64,000 bases of DNA from Viscum album. Taxonomy: Eukaryota; Streptophyta; Magnoliopsida; Santalales; Viscaceae. Shown here piece after piece: positions 34,323 through 46,410 of this stretch. Position 1 is the first letter of the stretch. Every line of letters begins with the position of its first letter. The position numbers and the translations under genes were made by a program. Location of the stretch: assembly GCA_963277665.1 (NCBI GenBank), contig OY728121.1, forward strand, positions 1,649,492,062 through 1,649,556,061, in the 5' to 3' direction. The notes under the pieces were generated by a model that was not told the DNA's origin, ran no database searches, and was given only the letters and a program-made list of their open reading frames with translations.

Positions 34323-34928
34323 TCATGTGTCACAATGGTACCTCAGGAATTTTTCAAAATCATCTACATCCTTTACCCAAAAACTCCTCATCCATTTTGG
34401 ATTATATCGATGGAAGCATCGATGCATCATAAAAAAATAGGTATTTCTTATATATAATTTTGAGATATCGTCTTTAACATGTTTTTTTAGAAAAATTCTC
34501 ACTGATTCATCTTCAAATATTTCAAAATAAGGTTTTGGTAAATCAGTTTTCGTATATCCCAAAAGACATAAATATATAATTTGATGCATATAGGCTGCTC
34601 GAAGGTCTCCCTCTTCTGCAGCATCTAGAAAATCATTTAGTGCATCGTAATTCTGAGATAAAGTGAATAATTTGAAAAGGCCCTGATGGTACTTCCCACG
34701 CTTAGCGTGGTAAGAAAGTTGAGAGCACAACATTATCCCACAGTCGGTACTTGATCCTTGAAACAATCGTGCAATGCTAGAGGTATTGGATGTCTCATAA
34801 AGTTGTTTGCATGTAACTTGGACATTTGAAAAAGATTCAACATCGTCTGCGCATGACTTCTGGATAATAATTGCAAGTAGTTCTTCAGGAAGAGAGAGAA
34901 GAGTTGTTCGTGATCTTGCTCCCTCCAT
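34323..34928 (-). CDS. F-box protein, captured in LTR element
   Basis: Intact ORF of 201 codons plus TGA. The N-terminus (about residues 11-50) is an F-box: LLSLPEELLAIIIQ, then a cysteine-aspartate stretch and VQVTCKQLYET, the SKP1-binding helix region. The middle has SYHAKRGKYHQGLF and a Sel1/TPR-like helix pair with DAAEEGDLRAAYM at residues 102-114, the layout of the plant family that includes Arabidopsis At1g67623 and At2g35280. F-box proteins choose substrates for SCF ubiquitin ligases; the target here is unknown. As I recall it, the family is nearer 300 residues, so the C-terminus may have been cut where pol sequence begins, four codons after RYHCDT. Sense to its element, 546 bases after the internal region starts. 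Start is the first ATG ahead of the F-box. No intron is seen. Whether it is expressed or under selection is not shown. Confidence 0.85.
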   Translation of the reverse strand: MEGARSRTTLLSLPEELLAIIIQKSCADDVESFSNVQVTCKQLYETSNTSSIARLFQGSSTDCGIMLCSQLSYHAKRGKYHQGLFKLFTLSQNYDALNDFLDAAEEGDLRAAYMHQIIYLCLLGYTKTDLPKPYFEIFEDESVRIFLKKHVKDDISKLYIRNTYFFMMHRCFHRYNPKWMRSFWVKDVDDFEKFLRYHCDT

Positions 34929-35460
34929 GTTTCAACTAACAAAAGAAAATACAATTAGGGTTTTTGAATATATATCTAATAAGAATGTAAAAAAATAGAT
35001 ATAATAGGTTAATCTTGTAATTGAACAATATATCCTAACTTGGGGTACCCTATGTTTAAATCTAGGTTATCCACTATCTATTTGCCGACATATATTCTTA
35101 GGGGCATTTTTTTGTATTCCCTTAATAATGGTTTATACTAATCATGTGAATTTACCAAAGCATATCCCCCGGGAGTGTCGTAACCAAGAGTGCAGCAAGG
35201 CCCATTGTCATGCACCAGTTCCCGTTCGAGTCTAGCTCAAAGCGGTGTTTTCGGGTTTTACCCCTAGGTACATCTGTGCCAGAGCAACCTCTACCTGCTC
35301 GTATCTAGACAGGGATGTATTGCTCGGAAAACTCACAAAATATTCTATAATACCAAAATTCTAGGAAGTTCTTCTATAATAATCCTCAAAGTTCATCTTA
35401 GGTCTACGTGCTGTAGTCAGAGTTTATCTAAATCCAGCTTCCAAGGTTTTTACTAAAATT
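34929..35460 (-). other. Leader between PBS and F-box ORF
   Basis: No recognised coding sequence. About 35160-35330 is GC-richer than its surroundings and, on the - strand, may hold remains of the original gag start or untranslated leader, but no gag motif is readable. It would form the immediate upstream part of the F-box transcript. Confidence 0.45.
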
Positions 35461-35472
35461 CCTATGATACCA
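35461..35472 (-). other. Primer-binding site of the F-box LARD
   Basis: On the - strand TGGTATCATAGG matches 10 of 12 bases of the initiator-methionine tRNA site and starts two bases after the 5' LTR end. Confidence 0.85.
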
Positions 35473-36568
35473 ACTATAACGCCCCGACCCTAGTTACCCA
35501 GAGTCGGTGCATTATTACATAACATTGGCATGATCACAAGAAATATCAAATCTCGAAAGACCGATTGGTTTAGTAGCCTTGGAAACACTAGATACATCCA
35601 TAAGTTTTACATTACATCATAAAAAAAACATCTTGTCTTCATATCCCCTCATACTATCCCTGCAGGTCATTCATAAATTACTTCTTCATAATCCTGAGAA
35701 AAATAAAACATTGAAATGGGTGATCTCAGATGCTCAGTAAGGATAACATTATAGTAGAAGCTTTCATAAATAAGCATAAACACTTAAGGTAATTTATAAC
35801 TAAAACAAAAGCCTTTTAAACTTGAACTTCAGCATAAAATGGAAAAGGTAAAATGAAATAATGCCATTTACTTACTCACATGGATATTCTACTAGTCGAA
35901 TGATCACATGCAATATCAATAACCACTTTCATAATGATGGAATGCATAATGCCAGACTATCATAACCACATAGCCAAGGCCTCGTGCCAAGACTACAAAT
36001 AAGATTTTGCCAAGGCCTTGTTCCAAGACACTAGTTTGTCCCATGAGACCTACCAATGCATCGATGAGCTATAGCGGGCTCCACCCGTCACTTATTAAGT
36101 CCAATGAATTCCTCATATGAACATGTTTAAACATAACATAAACATTCGTATTAAAAATAGCATACGAAATGTCAATACTTTTACCACAAACCATGAATGG
36201 TATAAAAACAGCACATCCACAGTCAAACATAACTCATTCGATACAATATGGAAGATTGTATTGTATCACATTAACCTCAATCAAGAATAATAAAGGATGT
36301 TGACATAGATGAAAATAATCATCAAAACTATTTGAGAGAAATATCCCCCTTTTCTTGAAAACATTTAAAAGTCACACTATTTGTAAAGAAGCCATTTAAA
36401 AGTAGATTTTTGAATAAAAGTGTCCCATACCACTTTGAAACTTTTTAAAAGGAGTTTTAATTTCTAAACTTTAATGTCCATATATATAAATCCTTAAAAC
36501 CATTTTTAAAACATGGACATTAATGAGAAAGGTTTAGATGAATAAGTCTTTAAAACATTTAAAAATGG

Positions 36569-36597
36569 TATTTTGGTTAGAGATTCTAACCAAAATA
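36569..36597. repeat. 13-bp perfect hairpin in LTR (5' LTR copy)
   Basis: Same arms and GAT loop as 28763-28791. Confidence 0.85.
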
Positions 36598-37858
36598 GAC
36601 ACTTGAATACAAATAATTGAGGTAATAAAAACTTTGTAATATCATGAGAATAAAGGGATTCATGATATACTATGTCAAAGTACATTATATACACCACATA
36701 AAAGTGATTTGGTGTATATCATCAAAGAAGTCTCAATGGAATGTAAATTGAGATGAAATCTCTCATAAAGGTTGTATCCTTTGGTTAAGGATAAATCAAT
36801 GACATAATTATGTGTGACAAATATAAATACACTAAATATGATTGGATATTCAGTGTAAAACAATCAAAGGACATTCACTCATATTCTTGTAAAAACAACA
36901 CCAACGAATTGGATGTTTAACGCAACAAATGGAGAATGAGTTAAAATTACTCTTATCAAATTCATATCAATGACTTGAGAATTATCAATGGAGTGATTAT
37001 GTGTATCAAACGTATATCCACAGGAAGGGGAGTGGAAATTATGACATAATCAAATGAATAGTGATTCCACACATAATCTTGGAGTAATATAATCAATGAA
37101 ATATGCGTAAAGCCAAATGAGTGGAAATTGAAATTTCAAATTCCCTTATCGATTAGGAAACTTATGAAACATACACCCATGAAAGAAGTATCATACCCAG
37201 ATGATGTAAATACCCATAAATTAAAGTATATTACATAATTAATACAATCATGGGCAGTACACATACACCACATGCAATAATTAGGTGGTGAATAATGGAA
37301 ATCTCACGAAATTAAAAGTGAGATAAGAAACCCCTTACCACGTTAATCAACTGAGTCGTATGGACAAAAGTTAATAACCACCAAATGATTTACAGAATAA
37401 CATGAATATAAAGAGAATCATGATAATATATATCAAAAGGCAGTACACAATACACCACTTTCAATAATTTAGTGGCGAACAATGGAAATCTCACGGAATT
37501 GAAAGTGAGATAAGAAAATCCCTTACTTGTACTTTTTCCTTGGTCGATGGTAGGTTTACTTCCTTTATAATGGTGAAATAATTGTTATTGAACAATACAA
37601 GAATCATTTACTTTAATATGATATCATATATGATCTTTTAACATTGATTTGTTAATAATATCTTAGAATTATCGTTATTTCGGGTGTTAACGGGTTCATT
37701 TTACTTTATATTGTTTGTTATGTGAGCCATATTCGTTATTAATGGGATGTATAATACTTATATCCAGAATGATATCAAGTCCTTAGAAACTATTTTTAAA
37801 TCATCTAATGATAATTATACTTGAATAAATACGATGGAGAATGAATCTTATCGCATTT

Positions 37859-38076
37859 GTGGAGACGGTAGTCCGTACGTACGCACGAGCGACAATATCA
37901 TTCTTTTGATATTAAAATAATATATAAATGTATGTTATATCATATATACAGAATAATTAACATGTTATATTTATTATTTACATGAGTTGCACATCATTAT
38001 TATACCCATCCAAATAATAATATATTGAATAACAATTACACCACGACGTGGAGATGGTAAGCCGTACGTACGCACG
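37859..38076. repeat. GTGGAGACGG motif pair (5' LTR)
   Basis: Copies at 37859-37893 and 38048-38076, 189 bp apart as in the 3' LTR. They lie upstream of nothing coding; relative to the - strand promoter at 38420 they are downstream, in the transcribed leader. Confidence 0.8.
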
Positions 38077-38419
38077 TATGGTGACATGTTATTCAAAGGG
38101 TGGATAGAATACTGAATATGGTTGTAACATATTTATAATAACATCACAGTATATGTGAGATATTGGAGTTATTATTTTAGAATGGTAAGAACAAAGAAAG
38201 AAGAAGTGGAAGAAGAAAGGAACTTGAAAAGGGGTGGTGAAAACATTATCTCTTCTTCGGGTTCTTCCTTATGATTTGATCAAAAGGGCTCCTTAGGTTG
38301 GCTTTCTGATCAAACTAATGCCGCTAGGTTGTAGTGAGGGAAGTTGGGAGAGTATTTGGGCAGGGTTTGGACGAGCCAAGTGGCTTGAGAGGTGTGAGGA
38401 ATGAGTAGAAGTGGTCTCC

Positions 38420-38426
38420 TTTTATA
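38420..38426 (-). promoter_or_regulatory. TATA box of the LARD promoter
   Basis: TATAAAA in the context CCCTTATAAAAGGAG on the - strand, the strongest TATA candidate in the LTR and conserved between both copies. Transcription starting about 30 bases on (near 38390) would run through the rest of the LTR and into the F-box ORF, giving a leader of about 3.5 kb. Confidence 0.6.
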
Positions 38427-39948
38427 AGGGAGAGGAGGGGCTCTTTAGGAAAGAGTGAAAGTATTACTTTATAATATAATTATATTCGGTTTATAATGGT
38501 CCAAAAATAATTGAGGTCGAAGATAAGATGACTCATTTTCTAAATAACATCAACCAATAAGAATTGGACAGGTTTTAGATAATATTTTAATCATTATAAT
38601 ATTATTTATTTAAATGATTTATTAATGAGGTAAACATTGCATCATTATTGTGTCATTAATAATTTAAATTATTTGATGTCTAAAAATTATAAATAAAATA
38701 TCATTATGTAGGAAATATTTTTATCTTTCTAATGAATATTTATAATCGAAAATCCAACATGTATAACCCTATGTAAAAATTTTTCTTCTAAAAGATGTAA
38801 GCTTATGCCATTTTTATTTTTATTTTAACTTTATTAATATAATGTGTCCCTACCACATACAAGTGGCTCCAAGGGTCCCCAAATCGACCCAAGGATGCCC
38901 ATGGTCGGGTATGTGTCCACAAATAAGGTTAGGAAACGTTTTAGGGTAATTTTGTATTATTATAATATTATTTTTTAACCCTTATTTACCGGATTTACCC
39001 TTAACCATGGTAAATAAAATATTTACCACAGTAATTATTCAAAATGTCTAAAAATAAAAGTTACCTATTTACACAATTTGGACATCCTGATTCCAAATAT
39101 GGAATCAATTTTTCTAAATTCAAAACACAGAAGTGGCAGAAATTAATTTAAAATTAATTCCCGCTGTCAAAACAAAAAGCGTGTTTTTAAGAGGTAATAA
39201 CTATCAAAAGATTGACACTTGTTTATGTTCGGTTTAATTATAAAATTATGTCCAATGACCAACATTATATTAAATGGTAAAAATATATTCTAAATATACT
39301 TTAAAACCACTCAAATTCACAATTTATCACTATTAATTATTTTGATTAAAAAGGTTGTTTTTAATTAAAATTTAGTAATTTTCACTATTCATCAAAATAT
39401 GAAAGTTATCCGAAAAGTACCAAAATTTCACCTTAGGCTAAATTAGATATTCCGAATCCAAAAATGAATTCCATTTTAAAATATAAAATATATATAATTT
39501 CAAAATTTAGGTATTACTATTCATAACGGCTAGTTTAATTGGTTGTGGCGTGTGTTAAAACTCAAGGTTGCGTACAACACACGCTACTATTTTATTCAAA
39601 GAAAAGTATACCGTGGAAGCTTGGGATGTTTCATTTTAAATTTTTTGATGTCCCAATTTATTCATATAGTTTAAAATATTTTATTTAAAAAGGTTTCACT
39701 ATTAAAAGTTTATAAAAGTGCAATACTGAAAATTAATCTGTTCTTGCATTATGACTAAGAAACTCATAATAGGGATTATAAAATTATAAGGATTATATAA
39801 AGTTAAAAATGTAGTTAATACTATTCATGACCTTTTTTAATGGCTTTTTTTTGTACGTCATGGTGTGATTGAACTCGGTGTTGCGTGTAGTGCAAGTTAT
39901 TGAATTATTTTTAAGAAATAACACACTATGAAATCCTGGGGTGTTACA

Positions 39949-39953
39949 AGGAG
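39949..39953. repeat. Target-site duplication AGGAG, right
   Basis: Partner of 27665-27669. Confidence 0.9.
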
Positions 39954-42913
39954 AATAAATGAATGTGAAATAAGTTTCTCCCTCAATGTATTCTCTTTTA
40001 CATCCTATGGAGGGGATGGTGAAAGAGGTATTTCACACATAGGACAGAAAATAATAATTTTATAGGATATAAAAAAGATTCCTAAAAATTTATCCTGATT
40101 GAGGATAAAAGTAATGGATAATATATTGAGATAATATCATGAAATATATATTTAATTAAAGGAGTATTAAAATGGATATGCACATTGTTACATAGGACAT
40201 GATGGATTATTAATTTGAGGATCCCTTTCATGGTTTTCCAATATAGGGAAGATTTTTTATTAACTAGTGTCTTCAATGGGAGTAGATTTTTAACATACTA
40301 AAGATCTCATGTAATAGAATGGAGAACCTTATTATATTAAAATCTCAAGGAGTAGGTTTATTGGACTATTAATGTATATATACATGTTAGGTATGCTTTT
40401 GAATTTGGTGTGTTTTAATTTTTTGACCTAGATGTTGAATATTTGTTGTTGGAACACTTATGATGGTATCGTTGCATGTACTGGTATTTGTGTCTATGTT
40501 TTGTGAGGGTTTAAATCAAATACAAAAAAGTGGACTTTCTAGATAATAAAAATATATATGTTAGCCATAATACAAATCATTAAGGTTTGGATATTACTTT
40601 GTGATTGGTATTTTTGTTTTGATATATGTAGTCTTGTTTTCTAAATGATATGTTTCCAGAAACTAAAAAAAATCAATGCATTGACCAGACCATAGAAAAT
40701 ACAATATAATGGGGTGAAAATACAAACTCATGAGATTATTAAACATAAAGATATATCTATTGAATGAGTGAAGACTGTTTCCTATGCTATTTCAAATAAT
40801 CCAAACGAAATCAAAAGAAATGTTTTGGACTTTTTTTAATAAATGTATATAAATTGAACCCATGGGTTCATGGAATAAAATAAGAGTGAAAATTATAGAA
40901 CTTTACTAAGAAATTTTGATTGTTTTTATGTTGGAAAAAACTTTTTTCCTAGAATGATTCCGATTATTCTTTTTCATTCAGTGAGTTTAACAAAAGTGAT
41001 TTTTATAGGAGTATTTAAATTTAAATCACAAATAATTTTACAACATATTCTATCCTTTTATAATACTTTATAAATAAGGATATTTAAGTATGGAATCTAG
41101 ATTGTATGATCAATTTGATTGAGATATTTTGGGGATAGGAAGGCAAATATCTTCTAATAGGGTTAGAGTTTATGAATCTCCAGGTGCTTGAAATTTACTT
41201 TAATCAATTAGTGTGACTGAGTGATTCTGATGATTGGATGATAGATACCATCTGACTGGTTTATTTTTTGTAGAGGATCTTCTAGAAGCAGAACTAAGAT
41301 ACCTATGATAAATTCAATAAAACTTCTTGCCACATTTGATAAATGTAATTTCTTCATATGAATTTGAATTGTATTTATGAAAATATCATTTCGGTGGTTT
41401 TTTTGTTCTTATTAAATAATATATGTATTATTCATAACTTCATTGATTTTATTTTCACCATTCCTACAATTTTCATCAGATGGTTCTTATTTTATGAAAG
41501 AATTATTTCCACTATATTTATATTATGTAATGCGATACATTTTATATTAATAAAAAATTGTATTGTCTCATCATCATAACACATGAGTGTGATGAAAATT
41601 TCTTAATTTTTTTAGTCTTTAATTCACCTTTTCTTGAAGTTCCAAATTCCTTATTGAATTTGAAATAAAAAATTTATTAAATTTGTCCCAATAATTTATA
41701 AACAATGAGTGATTAAGTATGAAATAATAAAGAAACAAAATAGATCAAAATTGGAGTGTTTTTTGTAGACGCACAATCCAATATATACATTTTTGAGATT
41801 GCGCTTCTACTTTGAGACCCTTACCAGTTTCATCCTAGTATAATAAATAGTCTTGCTATATGGGTTGTAACAGATGCATAGTTACTACATAGGCCATGTT
41901 CCCCCAATTTTTTTACATTGAAAATGATTTAATATCTAAAAATTACCTAAGCGGATTCTATATAAAACATAATAAAAATGGTTTAGAAAATATACCCTCA
42001 TAAAAAATAATTCTTTAATAAAAAAACATCCCATCTAACCATGGTAACTCAAGGATCAGTAAGAGAAAAACTTACCAGACACTATTTTGTACCAAAACCA
42101 CATGTTCTGAGAATCCAACCTCAATTATATCTTTACACATCAACTGAAAAAATTTATTTAATACAATTTTTAATTATAAAACCCAACTCAGAATTATACT
42201 TTACCCTATTTGTACTACTATAAGTCCCATAGAATGGTCCAGATCACCATAGGTAGATGATAATTTCTTATAGTACCAAATATACCCTTCGGTAATGATT
42301 TCCCACTCAAAATAAAATAAAATAAATTATTAGAATCTAATTGAGAATATGTCATAAATATGTTTACTATGTTTTCTAAATAATAAATACAATAAAAATA
42401 TGCTTAATCAATATAAACCATATAAGATATCATTATAGATATTACCAAAAAAAATTTATAAAGTGATTAATAGTATGTATAGTCATAAAATGGACCCGAA
42501 TGTCAGTAAATGAATGATGTGTATAGCATATAATATATTCCCAAAAAATAATCCTCACGACCCAAAAAATTCCAATGATTTATCTCTATGTGACCCGAGG
42601 TCACCACTAAAGAAACACCATAACCAAAAGACGAAGAAGGAATGTAAGGAACAAAATCAAAATAATATGTTCCCTTCACATTTCCCGTATAATATAATAC
42701 CATGTCTATATACACATTAGTTTGTGTATGTAGGGTGTGAGCTAATTCAAAATAATATACAACCATAAATCTATGAAATTCCTTTTCTATAAAAAACACA
42801 AAATTATAGTAGGATATAGAGTTTGAAAATACCCTTATTATGCCTATATTGTAAATAAAAAAAACATTTCTATATATTATCCTTTAAAACCCATTTTAAA
42901 TTGATGAAACTCA
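39954..42913. other. AT-rich stretch, mostly without recognised content
   Basis: Apart from a weak copia RNase H trace at 41110-41290, nothing is recognised. The overlapping frames at 42503-42799 (- strand) and 42514-42720 (+ strand), and those at 40082-40276 and 41358-41579, show no domain. The stretch continues the DNA that lay left of 27670 before the LARD inserted. Confidence 0.4.
41110..41290 (+). pseudogene. Possible copia RNase H trace
   Basis: Shifted-frame fragments RYF, GLEFMN and DSDDWMIDT (about 41115-41260) follow the order of a copia RNase H domain that ends in a serine-aspartate-serine-aspartate-tryptophan motif. Weak, and no flanking element is seen. Confidence 0.25.
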
Positions 42914-45900
42914 TGTAACACACAAATATTTTTAAATGAAAATTTCCTTTAAATAAACATCGTGTCACTAACATTATTCACAAAAAACACCAAAATAAAA
43001 GTAACCATGAAACATTAAAAAACCATTAAAATATATCCTTAAAATTATCAAGTAAAAAGAGAGAAAGCTAAATTATTAAATTCATATATAATGAAAATAA
43101 AGCCATTTTTGATACTAATGAATTGATAAAATTAATATGGCTAAATAATTAATAATATCATTTTATTGTAGAGATTTTTTTTCTTCTAAAAATAGAATTT
43201 TATGTGCTTTATTTTAATAAAGTAAATATATTATAGATAATGAATATGGATGATATGAATAATATATAATTTTATAAAAATAATTTGTTAATGAAAATTT
43301 TATTAGTAGTTGATATAAAATAAGAATTAGAATGGTTAATACTTTGGAAAATAATTTTCAGAAAAATTATTTTTCATTATATTTTTTGATATTAATTAAA
43401 ATATTAACTCATAGTTTTTATAATTTAAATTTTAAAAAGTTAACTACATTTTAAGATTCATAATTGGAAAATTTTCTTTGGATATTTTTTTGGGATTTTT
43501 AAAAAATTAATGTTTTCGCATTGAATAGTTAAAATACCATATTTACGGACTCTATGACCTTATAATCCGATAGGTAAGACCTAAAATTTATAAACCTTTT
43601 AATTGATAAAATATTTAATTAATGAGTAAAAAAATTAAATTCCATCCTTAGTTTATGATACTAATTTTTAATAGTTTTGGAACTTAAGTAATATTATTTA
43701 ATAAAGAATATTTTGAAACATTTATTTAAATTTAATATTATTTTTGAGAAATTTGGTACTTTGTTTAATTTAAATCCAATTAATTTTTATCATACATAAA
43801 AAAAATATAAATCTAGGAAACCAAATACATTTATAATTTTATCCCACTCATCAGTTGTAATCTTACAATACACTTTCTCTAAAAAATGGGGGTTTATGTT
43901 ATATGCACTAATTCTAAAATTATATTTTCTCAACCATATAATATTCATTTTACAAAATTTTATAAAATAATAATTTAAATTTTTTTTTAATGTAAATTTT
44001 AAGAATGGTCATTAAAATTTGTTTCTGAGGGAAAAAGGATTGTCCACAGTAAGTGTAAATTAGGGATTAACCTATTGCAAAAGGATAAACCATAATACCA
44101 ACTGGTGTTCTAATAAATTTTTGAGGTAGTCTAAACCTTATACCCAAAACTAATCCATTATTTTTCATTTTTTGTTTCTTTATAAATGAGGTTAAAAAAC
44201 TTTCAAGGAATTAAATATTAATGGTAAGGGTTTGGATCTCAAATTTCTTCATTTGGGATATGATTCATATTAAACACTTGTTTAATTTTTTGGTGTATGA
44301 ATAGGATGTGGATTTATTTTTTTGATAATTTTATTTTAATCTAGGGTATTATAAAAATAAATTTAATTTTATACCTTTATGGGTTTTCGATTTTAAAGAT
44401 AACGACATTGTTAAGGTCATTGTTAACTATACACTCTACATTGAGTCAAAATGATTCATTTTGAATTTATTTAATTCAAGATTGTATTAAATAAACCATA
44501 TGATTTTATTTATTTTCTATTTATATTCCTTTGTGGGTATCATTAATTTTTAATTAAATTATTTCAACATAATGAATTTCATACTCAAAAATTATATCAT
44601 TGTTGAGAATATTTTTTATCCTCTTTAATGAGGTATCCCCTCTGTGTCAATAGTTCCTTTCCCTCAAAATATATCACTTTTAATTCAAAGCCTAATTTTA
44701 TGCTATATCACATGTTATTAATATTTAGATAATAAAATTTTCAAAAAAATTGTTTATTATCCTTTTTATGATGTGGGATTTCTATAAAATTCATTTGAAA
44801 ACATAAAAGGGATCTTTTGAAAACACCTTGGTTAATTTTGGGTTACAGAAGCTCTTATTTTTTCTTTATTTTCCTCTATATTATTTACATGTATTTGTTA
44901 CATATTTTTTATGTAGATTATTTTCATATATAATTTTTTTACTTTTAATTAATTTTTTTGGGGATAGTATATGATTTAAGTTCCCTTCAAAATTCCAATT
45001 TTATTAGTAATCTCGACATACATGATCATTATGATGTCTTATTTCCTGAAAAGTGTCACCTACATAAATGGTTTTTTAACCAAGATTATATTTTTTAAAC
45101 CCTCATTATTTTATCTAAAACAATTCTAGTTCAATTATGGGATAAAGGGAAATTATAATTTATTTACATCATAAAAATTTCTTGTGCTCATTTTAAAAAT
45201 CATCACCTAGGGGACTCATTTTTATTCTTACTACTCCTTGATACTGGTGATGAATTTTCTAAATTTAGAACTAAATGTTCATGTCTTATGTTTCTTTATA
45301 AAAACATTAACATACAAAATTATTTAATCATTTATTATCATTGGCTCCCTTTTGATATAGACTTCTGTTATGCTCTGAGATAATATTATGAAACCCATTT
45401 ATTTCTCATGGGTTTTTATCATGTTTTTTCTTTATGTATGATTTACTTTCCTCATGCGGAACACATGTAAATATGTATTTTTTTTTGTTTTTAGTATGTG
45501 ATTGGTGGTCCTATAACTATATAGAACCGCAATGAATTGGGTAATTTTTTTATCTGATGAGATACCGCATATGGTCCATGATCGATAATCCTAATAATAC
45601 TATGATATTTTATTTGTGAGAACAAATTTATATATCCTCCCAATGAATTGGGTAAATATTTACTTATGATGAGATATTATGAAATTGAATGAATAGTGAA
45701 CTCAATCTACAATGGTACTCTTTCCACATTGATATTATGCACAATGATATTTGTCTTATTCTTATGATGTCATGTTTTATGTTGTTGAAACATATTCATT
45801 ATTCGTTGAACTTATGATATCATTTCCTTGTGTGAGGTTTCCATACTTGTCTCAAATTCTTAGTTAAAGGTATATGTTTTCCATTTTGATTTATATTTAC

Positions 45901-46410
45901 TTACACTATGATATATGGAGAAATATTATTGTTCCATTTTATTTTGGATAATTAATTTCTCCTTTCCCATGTTTTCTCATATTCTCATGATCTAGATATT
46001 GATACCATGTTGATAATTCAAGCCTTTTTGAGTGTTTGAGCAGAAAATTTTCTTATTATTCAATTACCTATGAAGATATTTAAAACTTATGAAATGAGGG
46101 GAATGGGGTCTAAAAGAGTTATATTATAGATAAATGTTCTCATTTTTTTGAAAAATAAGATTCTAATATAAATTTTCCCCAAATGCACTGATCCTTTCAT
46201 TATTGGGATTATGAAAATATTTTTTGATATGTACTTTTTAAAATTTCAAAATTATGTAAATTAATTATTTTCTTAGATATATTCATTATAGTTAGTATTA
46301 GAGTAAGAATCAGATATTTTTTAGGATTTGTTATATTATTTCTGGGGAATTGCAGAAGATAATTTTTGTGAAACCCCTAGGGTTAACTTTAAGGGATATG
46401 TATAAGTATG
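42914..46410 (+). repeat. 5' LTR of element D (end approximate)
   Basis: About 3.5 kb of AT-rich DNA homologous to the 3' copy. The right end is set where similarity to the 3' copy fades (GGGTTAACTTT near 46382-46392). It lacks about 1.3 kb present in the 3' copy. Confidence 0.65.

Larger units (their letters stand above)
27670..39948 (-). mobile_element. LARD-like gypsy derivative carrying an F-box gene
   Basis: A 12.28-kb element with two LTRs of 4473 and 4474 bp, each ending TG(A)T.../TGTTACA, flanked by AGGAG. Internal region is only 3332 bp (32143-35474). On the - strand it begins with a PBS (35461-35472) and ends with a polypurine tract (32143-32156), so the element is transcribed right to left. 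The internal region lacks gag, protease, RT, RNase H and most of integrase; it holds an intact F-box ORF and the C-terminal tail of a gypsy pol. LTR and internal sizes match the LARD class of non-autonomous elements described in cereals. LTR similarity of about 96% (by eye, ~345 sampled bases) makes it the youngest LTR element here. Confidence 0.92.
35475..39948 (-). repeat. 5' LTR of the F-box LARD (4474 bp)
   Basis: Right-hand copy; + strand starts TATAACGCCCCGACC (a G-to-A change from the other copy's TGTAAC) and ends TGGGGTGTTACA at 39948. It is the 5' LTR because the PBS adjoins its left edge. It carries the TATA box at 38420-38426 and the GTGGAGACGG motif pair at 37859-37893 and 38048-38076 (the second with one G-to-A change). 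Confidence 0.92.

Noticed and set aside
36506..36863. Open frames on the - strand inside the 5' LTR
   Set aside because: They cross LTR hairpins, have no domain, and the matching part of the 3' LTR does not keep them open to the same extent.
40082..40276. Copia RNase H fragment on the - strand
   Set aside because: Only a loose resemblance around HHVLCNN; no second block in order.
42503..42799. Overlapping open frames on both strands (98 and 68 codons)
   Set aside because: They overlap each other antisense, and neither shows a known motif or start context.
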